64,000 bases of DNA from Dolomedes plantarius (GCA_907164885.2 OU015496.1:105524315-105588314); one strand, 5' to 3'. Counted from the first letter of the stretch, positions 52,001-57,774 are shown. Made by a program: numbers and translations. Notes: generated from the letters alone by a model not told the origin.

Positions 52001-55000
52001 AGACAGTGTGTGATATTCTTTGAAACATGGGTGTACGCAATGACCTACGTTGCATATCTCACACGAATAGAATGTCTGCTGCTGTTTTCTGGTTTTTATG
52101 ACTGTTTACTAATGTAGCATCCGTGTATATTCCTCTTTTGATAAATATCGTTTTCGTTTTGCCATTATGGAGTAAAAAAATTTTCGATAAACGATACAAA
52201 ACATGCCTCTCAACGCTAGCCGAAAAACCAGAGGAATAAATAAAACCTCTATAATGTAAACCATCTATCTCCGTATCGCCCGAAAAACAGAAACTCAAAA
52301 AATTATTTCGAAGCATCGTAAATACGTCACTTGTTTATATCATCTGGTAGTTAAAAGGCCGTCTCTTTATTTACATTACTCAGCTTTCACGAATCTCGGC
52401 ATCATTCCGAAACAAAATACCAAAAATGAAAAATACTGCACAGGAATAAAGGTCAACATACGTCACTGACGATAAACATCGCTATAACAGACATAGGGCT
52501 ACATCTAGTGGCCAGAAAAAATAATAATTTTTGTTCTATCTAAAATGTCATATATGGTACACCCGTCTACAGAGTCACTTTAAACGGCGATTCATATATG
52601 ACACACCCGGCTGTGAGATAACTTTCGCTGCTGTTGCATATGTGACACGCTCGCCCCGAAAGGGTTAACTGTAATAATGATTGTTAAAAAGATTTGTATT
52701 TTTTTAATAAAGTTTCAAACTTCGTATGTTTAACAATAAATATGTTAATGAGTCAATAATGTTAAATTTTTTTATATTTACTAGGGGCTTTGCCCCTAGG
52801 CTCGCTACGCTCGCTCCTCTGTTATGGCTAATAGCGAGATACATAGGGGTGATTCTCGGGCAATGTAACAGCCATTTACTGTTGTCAGTCACCCTTATGC
52901 GAAGTGGATGAAGCCCACCTATGGGTGAAAAATTGGATCTTCTTTCAAGTCCTTCTGTGAAGGAAGCGAATGAGAAGATGTTTTTGAAGTATTTCTTTAA
53001 AATTCAATTAAAAATCAAAATTTCAAGAGACTTGAAATGAGGTTTATATGAATGAGGAAGCTTTCGTCTTCCAGATGATGTAAATATTTTTTTTGTAACA
53101 TAATAAATCTGAGAGCATCGAACTTATATTTGTCGAAACGCATAAATTTGTCGAAAAAGTGGGTTTTAAATTTTAATAAAAATATTATTCTGTTTTAAAT
53201 TATTTTTAAACAAATGAGGTCTTGTTTGAAGGAGAAATGTCTGTAGTCTTAGATTGTAAAAAAATCAAATTTCTACGATCCTTTTTTGGCGAGTTATCGT
53301 AATCTGAACATGAAAAGTCAATATTTTTCCACAAAACATAAAATAAAAAACAAACTTAAAGGCCGACGAAGATGAGACATATCTTGCATTCTTCCCCACA
53401 TTGTTCTGCATCTATTGGTATTGGTCTCCATACCCCCAGCGGTTTCGGAGGAGATATCGTGACAAGCTTTTGACAGCGGCTTCGACAGCAGCAGCAGTTA
53501 CTTTTTTTTTAGAATAGAGAGATTTTCTGTATTTCATATTTGTTCCCATAGTAATTGAAACCTTTTATTTTCAAAACATGTGGTTTTGTCCTTAATGTAA
53601 GTGTACCTAGCATTCCAACACCCCCAAAGAAAAAGAAAAAGGATGAAAACACTCGTATCCATCTTTCTGGTTGTGCTAGAAGTGAAGGTTATTATAAATT
53701 AGATGTCAAGGAAAAGGCTGTATATAATCATGGTGCAATGTCAAGTTTAGATATTGATGGAGAATTACCTGTAAGTAATAAGCGCAAGCAATAAATATTT
53801 TCTCAGAGCTCTGCATTCTTTAAAATTAACAGAATTAGCAGTAATTATGCATTAGCAATCATCAAACATGTTGATTAGATCATTCTAAAAGAAGGTGTTT
53901 GTATGTATATATTAATATGTTAAATTATAATCAGTGATGAAGTAATTTTCCCTGAATAAACTGAGAATAGTTTATAAATTTATTTGTGTAACCTATTTCA
54001 GAATTCTGATTATATATGTATTCTTATTCATTGTTCTCCTGCAACTGTTATAGATGTTTTAATACACATTAATTGGGCTTTCTTTTTGTGGACAAGTTGT
54101 TTTGCTTGTGAGAAATTGAATTTCCTACTTTCAACATTTAATTTTGTGTGTGTGTATGTAGATGCTCACGCCCGGTGACATAGTGGTTAAAAGCGTCAAG
54201 CTGCCACACCACAGGTCCAGGGTTCGACCCTGCGACTGGGCAAGGTCGACTCATGCCTTTCATCCCTTGAATGGGTCGATAAAATGAGGACCAAGCATGT
54301 TCAGGAACTAACTCTTTAGGTCCCGCATCAGGTTGATCACCTGACTAGACATGCTGTATAGCACCCCAAGCAAACAGTCATAGAAGAGGAGATGGGCACT
54401 ACAGGCCTTGGTTCACACTGCTGAAAAGCAATTCGGACTGTTGTGCCATGAGTTAGTTAGTTATGTAGATGCTCATCAGCTTACAAAGAGTATTCTAATA
54501 AACCTATTATATATTATAATTGTATTTACATCTGCCCAATCATACCAAACTGCTTAGTGATGCCTTTTTATGTGCACAACACTTATATTAGGATAGGTTT
54601 AGGCAAATTTATCCACAACTGTACCTATAACTAATTTTCGTAAGTTAATATCAGATTTGTCATGCTAGATTGCTGCTCAACATTCTGAGAGTATACTGAA
54701 CAGCATATCACTTTTCTTGAAAAGGTTTACCATTGCCACTCTATACATATCACTTGTATCCCCTTTTTTTATAATCAAAAAAATTTTTTCAAAGGCTTAA
54801 GCCATGTATACTTGTTAAAAGAGTGACAAAGGGAATAGTATTATAAATATTTTAAATTATTCTTCTCTTCCCCCCCCCCCTTGATGTTGTACTAAATGCC
54901 ATAAGTTATCAGTCCATTACATAAGATTGCTTTGCCCTCTCTTTGGAAGGATGGAAGTTTACGAGCATTGTGTAGAGCAGGGGAGGGCAATTGTTTTGGC

Positions 55001-56550
55001 CCAGGGGCCATTTTGTGTAAGTGGGGGTTAGCAGAGGGCCACTTCTTTTAAAATTATTGCATTTATTAGTTAATTTTGCATTTCAGAAAAGGCATAAATT
55101 GTATCATAAAATCAATAAATATAAATTAAATTAAATATTGACATTTTTTCTGGCTGTCTTGGAGCTTTTGGCTGTCTTTGACAGTCTTTCTGGGTGTTTT
55201 GGTAGGCCACATGTGGCCCGCAGGCTGCTATTTGCCCACCCCTGATGTAGAATATTTGGCATGTAGCAGCTGGAAGTGTAACTGTAAACAACAAATTTGA
55301 AGGTTGGCTGAGAGTGCTAGTTTTTTTTCTTTGGCTACACAAGTGCTAACCAGACTTCAAATTTGAAGGACTGGAGGTCTTGTTTTAATGGGAATAGTGT
55401 AAAAATTTTACTCCCTGGGAGCATTTATATATATTTTCCCCTATCTCTTGAAAGACAAGTCAGACTTCAGTTTTTGTCTTATAGCATGTCAGTTGGAAAT
55501 TTTTTAACTAAGGACATGAAGGGTGCCCCCACCTAGAAAGAATATCTGGAAGTATATTAAAGCAGTAGTGAATAGTTTTCTGGTTCATACCATTGTTCAA
55601 AGATTTACTTGATGAAAATATCTTTTCAGGATCCAGCTAACAAGGCAAAAACTACTGCTCAATCCAATAGGGAAGCAAGATCAAATCAAAGGAGGTTATT
55701 AACTTCTTTTGGTGAGGCTGATTTTTACAGCGATCTTCTAAAATTCAATCAGCTAAAAGTAAGTATATTTTTTCTGCTGTAATTTTTTCAAAAATGTAAA
55801 CCATTACATTTAGTTTATGCTTTGTATCATATTTTTTTATTATTATTATTATTATTCATCTGGAGTTCTGGTTTTATTGCCTCTGTAACAATTAAAATGC
55901 TTGTGAAGATTTTTTTCCTTCAAAATTTTATTGATTATAATGTTTAAATCATCAGAGATAAATCCTTTGACATTAAAATTTTGTTTATGAAATAAAACCA
56001 GAGCAAATCAAGGAAATTTTGTTATATTTTCTAACAGTATAGTAAGATATAATTTAACAGTTGTAAAAATGAAGTAATTTTAAAATGAGTGATATTTTAT
56101 TCATTGTATGAGAACTTATAAAGAATATGAAAATGATATTCCTTCCTAATCAATAAGTATTAATCATATTAATTCATTGTGTTGTTCAGTTTATGCCATT
56201 AGTTAAAAATTCTCTTCATGAATTTTTAAAACAAAATGAAATATATTTTTATTCTTTGAATTTAATTTTTTTTTAAATCTTTTTTATTACAGTTCCGCAA
56301 GAAACAGCTGAAATTTGCTAGAAGCCGTATTCATGACTGGGGTCTTTTTGCTTTGGAACCTATTGCTGCTGATGAAATGGTCATAGAATATGTTGGGCAA
56401 ATGGTCAGACCTTTAGTTGCAGATATGCGAGAAAAGATGTATACATCTCTTGGAGTTGGTAGTTCATATTTGTTCAAGGTTGATGTTGATGGCATCATTG
56501 ATGCTACAAGGTGTGGAAATTTGGCGAGGTTTATAAATCACAGTTGCAAT
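26591..56550 (+). CDS. SETD1: SETD1 histone H3K4 methyltransferase, twelve exons, 3' end beyond the window
   Basis: Catalytic subunit of the nuclear Set1/COMPASS complex, which methylates histone H3 lysine 4 at promoters. Twelve exons (listed individually) join in phase to 1,676 codons. In order: conserved start with [20 protein letters not shown] (residues 20-39); a DPR motif (about 55) in the position that binds WDR82 in the human proteins; an RRM (about 88-168); a long Ser/Pro-rich region; acidic Ser-rich and KRRR stretches; DHEY (1377-1380), which fits the (D/E)HxY HCF-1-binding consensus; the N-SET region with [11 protein letters not shown]; a Win motif GCARSEGYY with its key Arg at 1517 for WDR5; RRLL and [15 protein letters not shown]; and SET from about 1598 to FINHSCN. 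The C-terminal SET part and post-SET cysteines are absent from the window. Human SETD1A and SETD1B are similar in layout; this looks like a single ancestral-type SETD1. All introns are GT-AG except intron 9 (AT-AC). Confidence 0.95.
27029..27216 (-). repeat. tRNA-derived SINE (ACCAAAC-tail family), copy 1
   Basis: On the minus strand the unit begins with a tRNA-like head: GGCTGATGGCCGAATGGCTA resembles an A box and TTGGTTTGAGTC a decayed B box. A unique body follows, and the unit ends in an ACCAAAC-like tail. It is flanked by a perfect 11-base direct repeat, GTACCCATTGG, at 27,018-27,028 and 27,217-27,227. A second copy lies at 57,588. Such elements are transcribed by RNA polymerase III and moved by a LINE. 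Confidence 0.85.
27998..28795. repeat. Unclassified interspersed repeat beginning CTATATATAAAAAAGA
   Basis: A leading phrase (AACTTGTCTGTTTGTTTGTC) followed by sequence of the type 'ATAGAATCGTAGACTG...CACCCACTGAGACC' is a common opening of interspersed repeats in arthropod genomes. The interior has short open frames of no recognised kind. The right boundary is unclear and may run into the fold-back unit at 28.8 kb. Confidence 0.4.
28798..29002. repeat. Fold-back repeat with 60-base arms
   Basis: The left arm starts ATTGCCCGGGTAG and continues ATATAGATATAAAATTTTTC; the right arm is its imperfect reverse complement and ends CTACCCGGGCTGTGCCGGGCAAT. The loop of about 75 bases contains TCAGTAGAAACGCGCTAAAC. 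The unit would form a long hairpin as DNA or RNA. No transposase is encoded. Confidence 0.7.
29035..29090. repeat. Pyrimidine tract
   Basis: A long T-rich run with scattered C (TTCTTCTTCTTTTTTTTTCT and onward), simple low-complexity sequence in intron 1. Confidence 0.6.
29288..29391 (+). pseudogene. Small Tc1 transposase fragment, duplicate of 30.27-30.38 kb
   Basis: About 95 bases starting AGCATGCAAACTGTTCAATG are nearly identical to 30,274-30,368. Translated in parts they give [13 protein letters not shown] and [13 protein letters not shown], matching the segment between the DNA-binding and catalytic domains of Tc1 transposases (compare [14 protein letters not shown] and [12 protein letters not shown] in the intact element at 35.7 kb). 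A frame change falls between the two pieces in both copies. Confidence 0.75.
29763..29836. repeat. (TA)n microsatellite
   Basis: Almost pure TA with two GT interruptions. It directly abuts the Tc1 remnant, consistent with insertion of a TA-targeting transposon into a TA array. Confidence 0.9.
29837..30380 (+). pseudogene. Truncated Tc1-like element
   Basis: It begins ACTGAAAAGCCCAAAAAACTGG, which looks like a Tc1 terminal repeat. The transposase start follows at about 29,960-30,100: [20 protein letters not shown] and [18 protein letters not shown], then a stop and QVSSKISNL. After a frame change comes [13 protein letters not shown] and the 29.3-kb duplicate. Everything after about residue 125 (the catalytic domain) is missing. 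Confidence 0.8.
31587..31691 (+). CDS. SETD1: SETD1 coding exon 2 (residues 44-78)
   Basis: Acceptor TTATTTTTTTAG, 35 codons, donor GTAGAT, phase 0 at both ends. The peptide [20 protein letters not shown] contains DPR, the motif by which the SETD1 N-terminus contacts WDR82 in characterised complexes, then [16 protein letters not shown], matching the family's link to the RRM. Confidence 0.92.
31807..31984 (+). mobile_element. MITE, CAGTGGAATCTCGATC family, copy B
   Basis: Ends TACAGTGGAATCTCGATC and, reverse-complemented, TATAGTGGAATCTCTATC. The 178-bp interior has ACACAACAAAGCAATATC and matches copy C in the same orientation and copy A in reverse. Inserted at TA in SETD1 intron 2, 116 bases after exon 2. 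Confidence 0.85.
33798..34146 (+). repeat. Probable tRNA-derived SINE
   Basis: The unit starts GGGCACGGTGGCCCAATTGG and CAAGAGCAGAAAGCC, which resembles a tRNA head with an A box. Its body of about 300 bases is richer in G/C than the intron and ends near AGTCTGAAAAGG. The long open frame through it (112 codons) has no protein-like pattern and is taken as incidental. No target duplication was found, and the B box is not clear. Confidence 0.45.
34476..34746 (+). CDS. SETD1: SETD1 coding exon 3, RRM (residues 79-168)
   Basis: Acceptor TTTCTCTTTCTATAG, donor GTGAGA, ending in phase 1. The exon encodes the RNA-recognition motif almost exactly: [20 protein letters not shown] with [20 protein letters not shown], then [20 protein letters not shown] and [16 protein letters not shown]. 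It lies where the RRM of SETD1A/B lies. The RNP1-like block ([10 protein letters not shown]) departs from the canonical RNP1, as it does in the family. Confidence 0.95.
35288..35460 (+). mobile_element. MITE, CAGTGGAATCTCGATC family, copy C
   Basis: A 173-bp copy in the same orientation as copy B: CAGTGGAATCTCGATCTATC at the left, GATCAAGATTCCACTG at the right, and ACATAACAAAGCAATATG inside. Microsatellite DNA surrounds it. Confidence 0.85.
35464..35546. repeat. TA and CA microsatellite
   Basis: TA repeats give way to (CA)n at about 35,515-35,537 and back to TA. It sits between the MITE copy C and the intact Tc1-like element, whose TA target comes from this array. Confidence 0.9.
35547..36772 (+). 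mobile_element. Complete Tc1-like DD36E transposon
   Basis: Inverted repeats CACTGAAGTGCCACTGAATT at both ends (35,549 and 36,770 inward), continuing AGGGATA on the left and AGAGATA on the right, flanked by TA target duplications. The 1,222-bp element carries one uninterrupted transposase gene. It sits in SETD1 intron 3 in the same orientation as the gene. Near-identical ends and an open frame suggest recent arrival; activity is not shown. Confidence 0.95.
35698..36738 (+). CDS. Tc1-like DD36E transposase, intact
   Basis: Cuts and pastes its own element at TA sites. A 346-residue frame, the normal length: helix-turn-helix [15 protein letters not shown] region (residues 11-45, with [20 protein letters not shown]), second DNA-binding region with RTVSKRTVQ (98-106), then catalytic Asp155 in WSDESRF, Asp246 in FQQDYCTF and Glu283 in [15 protein letters not shown]. 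Asp246 to Glu283 spans 36 residues, so this is DD36E, not the usual DD34E. Two unusual residues are visible: Y after Asp246 (usually N) and D in MVWDVFSW (usually G), which might reduce activity. The start at 35,698 ([13 protein letters not shown]) is preferred over an upstream ATG at 35,656 because family members begin there. Confidence 0.93.
   Translation: MGKLPDLDAFDRGQIVGARRMGHSISEIVRQLGFSRSTVSRVYQEYMDGGKKTSDRSNCKGQLALTVHGERRLRRIVRSQRSQTLAQITTQFNDGASRTVSKRTVQLSLHHMGFGSRRSTRVPLLYTRHRAARLAWAREHRGWSVEDWKRVAWSDESRFRLLNADGRLRIWRQAHEAMDPACLAGTVQGHGGSIMVWDVFSWHSLGSLVRVPTSLNAIRYVELLGDHLHPFMPFCYPHGNGVFQQDYCTFHKSRLATGWLDEHSSHFSVMNWPPRSPDLNPIEHLWDVLEQGVKSHHTALKNLTELWTVLANIWQAIPVERFQKLVESMPRRVAAVIKSRRGRTRY
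36773..38484 (+). other. Rest of SETD1 intron 3
   Basis: AT-rich intron with no recognised repeat or exon. It ends in TATGTATTTGTAG before exon 4. Confidence 0.6.
38485..40655 (+). CDS. SETD1: SETD1 coding exon 4, long Ser/Pro-rich exon (residues 169-892)
   Basis: A 2,171-base exon from acceptor TTTGTAG to donor GTATGC, entering in phase 1 and ending in phase 0. It opens with [15 protein letters not shown] just after the RRM. Most of the rest is probably disordered: Ser/Thr-rich, acidic runs ([12 protein letters not shown]) and proline-rich tracts such as [15 protein letters not shown] and [15 protein letters not shown]. Near the end a conserved, folded-looking block returns: [20 protein letters not shown] and WDEQKHQEK, like the KMVENxAFxxFDxWW segment of human SETD1. 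The exon is interesting for its length, with no intron through the disordered region. Confidence 0.93.
40656..42366 (+). other. SETD1 intron 4
   Basis: AT-rich intron ending CTATTTGTAG. A short inverted pair, CATTTTTGTA against TACAAAAATG, lies just after exon 4 at about 40,740-40,800. Nothing else is recognised. Confidence 0.6.
42367..42537 (+). CDS. SETD1: SETD1 coding exon 5 (residues 893-949)
   Basis: 57 codons, phase 0 to phase 0, donor GTAATT. Contains [20 protein letters not shown] and [13 protein letters not shown]. The final MPRMPSFR corresponds to the RLPSFKVKRK region of human SETD1 proteins. The frame would stay open a little past the donor, so the boundary rests on the phase-matched next exon. 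Confidence 0.85.
42538..44079 (+). other. SETD1 intron 5
   Basis: AT-rich intron without a recognised repeat beyond a T run near 42,890-42,908. It ends TTCATTTTGTAG. Confidence 0.6.
44080..44149 (+). CDS. SETD1: SETD1 coding exon 6 (residues 950-972)
   Basis: Seventy bases, phase 0 in and phase 1 out, donor GTAATA. Encodes [20 protein letters not shown] then EES. Basic then proline-rich then acidic, continuing the conserved PSFRxK segment of exon 5. Confidence 0.85.
44285..44997. mobile_element. hAT-type non-autonomous element with perfect 8-base target duplication
   Basis: The left end CAGGGATTTGCAAC and the reverse-complemented right end CAGGGGTTCCCAAC are inverted repeats. A perfect 8-base target duplication, GTGTAAAC, lies at 44,277-44,284 and 44,998-45,005. 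The 713-bp interior has GGTCCAGGTGGACCCCTTGG near the left end and no transposase frame. It is in SETD1 intron 6. Confidence 0.9.
45640..45771 (+). CDS. SETD1: SETD1 coding exon 7 (residues 973-1016)
   Basis: Acceptor CTGTTTGTTTAAAG, donor GTATAT, phase 1 in and out. Encodes [35 protein letters not shown] and SESEKGDS: a KRRR basic cluster (possible nuclear signal) followed by acidic serine-rich sequence with many casein-kinase-type sites. Disordered in appearance, as in the family. Confidence 0.88.
46631..47168. mobile_element. MITE with CAGTGGAGTCCC(A/G)ATAATC ends
   Basis: Ends TACAGTGGAGTCCCAATAATC and, in reverse complement, TACAGTGGAGTCCCGATAATC, with TA targets. Length 538 bp; the interior has a CpG-bearing block (CTCCCTCCTCCACCCGGCTG) and no transposase. 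The ends are of pogo/Tigger type. Its right part is duplicated at 48,891-49,013. Confidence 0.85.
47659..48251 (+). mobile_element. Tc1/mariner-like element with decayed helix-turn-helix gene
   Basis: Inverted repeats TACAGGGTATTTCAAAAAG and, reverse-complemented, TACAGGTTGTTTCAAAAAG, both continuing AATCATC(C/T)GATTT. About 593 bp with TA ends, so an internally deleted copy. The remnant coding region is listed separately. Confidence 0.85.
47833..48129 (+). pseudogene. Remnant of a transposon helix-turn-helix (DUF4817-like) gene
   Basis: From ATG 47,833 the frame reads [20 protein letters not shown] then TIVQHDFHR and a stop. A later frame gives [20 protein letters not shown], and another ends [12 protein letters not shown] and a stop at 48,127. 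These are the start and end motifs of the arthropod transposon protein family whose N-terminus is the DUF4817 helix-turn-helix domain. The middle with the catalytic residues is deleted and several frame changes are present. Confidence 0.7.
48379..48628 (+). CDS. SETD1: SETD1 coding exon 8 (residues 1017-1099)
   Basis: Acceptor CTTTTTTGTCTTAG, donor GTAATT, phase 1 in and phase 2 out. Encodes [20 protein letters not shown] and more acidic serine-rich sequence, ending [18 protein letters not shown]. Disordered acidic region; no folded domain. Confidence 0.9.
48891..49013 (+). repeat. Duplicate of 47,070-47,192
   Basis: 123 bases that match 47,070-47,192 at 121 positions, in direct orientation. 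The copied segment includes the right part of the CAGTGGAGTCCC MITE and also 24 bases beyond its terminal repeat (GTATGTTTTTAAATTAGTGT here), so this is not a separate transposition but a copy of a host segment. The two copies bracket SETD1 exon 8. Confidence 0.9.
49033..49140. repeat. (TC)n, (TCTG)n, (GT)n and (GA) microsatellite
   Basis: About 60 bases of TC, then three CTGT units, a GTGTGTGTGTG stretch, GAGAGACAGAG and a G run. It lies in SETD1 intron 8, 20 bases after the 123-base duplicate. Confidence 0.95.
49744..50921 (+). CDS. SETD1: SETD1 coding exon 9 (residues 1100-1492), start of N-SET
   Basis: Acceptor GAATTTCAG; phase 2 in, phase 1 out. The first half is acidic and Lys-rich ([20 protein letters not shown]). 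A helical-looking [20 protein letters not shown] follows. DHEY at residues 1377-1380 fits the (D/E)HxY HCF-1-binding consensus. Then come a basic [16 protein letters not shown] run and the conserved N-SET block: [20 protein letters not shown], then [13 protein letters not shown]. The exon ends at G 50,921, directly followed by ATATCCTTTT, a U12-type AT-AC donor; reading on beyond gives hydrophobic sequence and a stop unlike the family. Confidence 0.9.
51577..52668 (-). mobile_element. piggyBac-type element, degenerate
   Basis: TTAA at both ends (51,577-51,580 and 52,665-52,668), the target of piggyBac transposons. The terminal repeats are CCCTTTCGGGATGGGCGC and, reverse-complemented, CCCTTTCGGGGCGAGCGTGT. 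The 1,084-bp interior keeps only the very end of a transposase gene on the minus strand, so it is an internally deleted copy. Confidence 0.85.
51992..52099 (-). pseudogene. C-terminal Cys-rich tail of a piggyBac transposase
   Basis: The minus strand reads [20 protein letters not shown] then [14 protein letters not shown] and a stop at 51,992. CxxC followed by HC, then CFxxYH, is the zinc-binding Cys-rich end typical of piggyBac transposases, which recognises the terminal repeats. The rest of the gene is not recognisable in this copy. Confidence 0.75.
52777..53525. repeat. Unclassified interspersed repeat
   Basis: It opens ACTAGGGGCTTTGCCCCTAG then GCTCGCTACGCTCGCTCC, a palindromic G/C-rich lead unlike the intron around it, and contains coherent non-intron sequence (AGATGAGACATATCTTGCAT) up to a GCAGCAGCAGTTAC and T run. 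Such openings occur in arthropod repeats I cannot classify from sequence alone. Confidence 0.45.
53607..53770 (+). CDS. SETD1: SETD1 coding exon 10 with Win motif (residues 1493-1547)
   Basis: Starts after AC at 53,606 and ends at a GTAAGT donor, phase 1 in and 0 out. Encodes [40 protein letters not shown] and [20 protein letters not shown] is the WDR5-interaction (Win) motif; its Arg1517 is the residue that enters the WDR5 cavity in SET1/MLL proteins. A poly-Lys run precedes it. Confidence 0.92.
54169..54461 (+). repeat. tRNA-derived SINE with 14-base target duplication
   Basis: The head has an A box (ACATAGTGGTTAAAAGCG) and a B box (GGGTTCGACCC) spaced as in a tRNA gene. A body of about 200 bases follows and the end has AGTTAGTTAG repeats as tail. 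Perfect 14-base direct repeats, TATGTAGATGCTCA, lie at 54,155-54,168 and 54,462-54,475. A different family from the two ACCAAAC-tail copies. In SETD1 intron 10. Confidence 0.9.
54978..55244. mobile_element. hAT-like MITE
   Basis: Ends CAGGGGAGGGCAATTGTTTT and, reverse-complemented, CAGGGGTGGGCAAATAGCAG, followed inward by GGCC-rich words (GGCCCAGGGGCC; GGCCACATGTGGCCCGC). Length 267 bp. Flanking words GTGTAGAG and ATGTAGAA match at 6 of 8 positions. No coding capacity. Confidence 0.75.
55630..55758 (+). CDS. SETD1: SETD1 coding exon 11 (residues 1548-1590)
   Basis: Acceptor AATATCTTTTCAG, donor GTAAGT, phase 0 at both ends, 43 codons. Encodes [20 protein letters not shown] and [14 protein letters not shown]. 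This is the end of the N-SET region, matching SERRSEQRRLLSAI and DLLKLNQLKFR of the human proteins. Confidence 0.95.
56293..56550 (+). CDS. SETD1: SETD1 coding exon 12, N-terminal SET domain (residues 1591-1676)
   Basis: Acceptor TTTTTATTACAG, donor GTAAGT, phase 0, 86 codons. Encodes [20 protein letters not shown], then [25 protein letters not shown] and [17 protein letters not shown] begins the SAM-binding part of SET and NHSC is the SAM-pocket motif that ends the exon. What should follow (PNCYAKV..., the catalytic tyrosine strand and the post-SET CxC..C) is not present before 64,000. Confidence 0.95.
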
Positions 56551-57055
56551 GTAAGTATATGTGGCATATTTTAGATATTTTTAAGTTAACATTTTTGAAG
56601 TATTAGATTGTAGAGTTTTAATGTTCTAAATATTGAAGGAACCTTATAACAACCATCTGGCTAAATTATGACTTTTATTAAATTATGACTTTTATAAAAG
56701 CAAACTACAGTAGAAATCGTTTATAAGAACATCCAGGGGACTTTAAAAACTGATTCTTATAATCGATAGTTTTTATATCCGATAGATAACTTAAAACTGC
56801 TGGAAATACCAAATTCATTGTCACATAATTTCTGTTTATACCGGAAACATAACGTTAAATAAATAGTTAAAAGGTTCAACTTCAATCTTTGAGGAACACA
56901 CTGCTCATTTTCATATAAGTATGTATTTTTGAACTTTTCAAATACATAGTTCTAAAAACGTTAAAAAGAAAAATGAATCAGATTATGTAGCTATTATGAA
57001 TGTATACACAATGCAATATTTTGTTTTTACATGTTTATTCATTTTCTGAAAAATA

Positions 57056-57088
<33 letters not shown>

Positions 57089-57103
57089 AAAAATAATTTT
57101 CAG

Positions 57104-57385
57104 TTATCGGGACAAGTTCTTTGACAACTTTTTTTTTATCGCATCGTCATTGCAAGCTAAAAATTTATTCAAAGTATTGATTGCTGAAAACATTTCTTTA
57201 AAACTCGGACAAGGAAAATCGTTCAAAAGATCTTTTGAATTGGCACTGTCGTCAATGTCATCATCTCTGCCAGAAATCTCTGCATTTCCGCCTGCAACAA
57301 TATCTTCATCCGTTACATTCCCATGAGTTTCAAGAGCCAAATCTATGTCTTCAAATTCCTGAAGTGAATCTTGTTCAATTGGCAA
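57104..57385 (-). pseudogene. Tigger-like transposase, C-terminal remnant
   Basis: An acidic 94-codon frame begins with SLQEFEDIDLALETHGNVTD and continues DEDIVAGGNAEISGRDDDID, ending AIKKKLSKNLSR. Acidic tails with TDEDIV are typical of pogo/Tigger transposases. It joins upstream DNA (57,390-57,570) reading VSDNWLKTIW in another frame. Not functional in this state. Confidence 0.6.
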
Positions 57386-57579
57386 ATCTCGAACCTAGTC
57401 TTGAAGCGTTTCATCTCTACAGTCTTGAGTTTAAAATGGGAGGATTTTCAACCCTAAGTAAACCAGCATGCAGGAAACAATTCAAATTTTTTATTTTTGG
57501 AAGATTGAAGATTTCAAGGTCTTCATAACCTTCTCTTAACGTAGTCCAAATGGTTTTAAGCCAGTTATCAGAAACTTCT

Positions 57580-57774
57580 GGTGGCACTGCGGCCAGGTGA
57601 TGGCTGAATGGCTAAAGCGTTGGCATTCAGTTCAGATCCTCTGGGTTCAAGTCCCACTGTTGGTATGGCTGTTTGTAGCTGTTCGGAATCGGCTTTAAAC
57701 TGTAGCTTCCGGTCTAATTAACCCTCGTGTAGTAAAAATTTGACTATAGCGAACCAAGACAAACCAGGTGGCAC
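57580..57774 (+). repeat. tRNA-derived SINE (ACCAAAC-tail family), copy 2, nested in the Tigger element
   Basis: The unit (57,588-57,766) begins CCAGGTGATGGCTGAATGGC (A box) and has a good B box (GGGTTCAAGTCCC), then the same body as copy 1 (CGGCTTTAAACTGTAGCTTC) and tail AACCAAGACAAACCA. An 8-base target duplication, GGTGGCAC, is at 57,580-57,587 and 57,767-57,774. The insertion splits the Tigger coding region, so the SINE came later. Confidence 0.85.

Larger units (their letters stand above)
50922..53606 (+). other. SETD1 intron 9, predicted U12-type AT-AC intron
   Basis: The intron begins ATATCCTTTT, a full match to the U12 AT-AC 5' site. It ends GTCCTTAATGTAAGTGTAC: a branch site close to TTCCTTAAC whose adenosine (53,594 or 53,595) is 11-12 bases from the terminal AC. 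Removing 50,922-53,606 joins phase 1 to phase 1 and keeps [16 protein letters not shown] in frame. The best GT-AG alternative (GTGGAC with CCTAG) breaks the frame. It contains the piggyBac remnant and another repeat. Confidence 0.85.

Noticed and set aside
50909..53610. GT-AG version of SETD1 intron 9 (GTGGAC donor, CCTAG acceptor)
   Set aside because: The donor is weak and the join shifts the reading frame, losing the Win motif; the AT-AC version keeps frame and has U12 signals at both ends.
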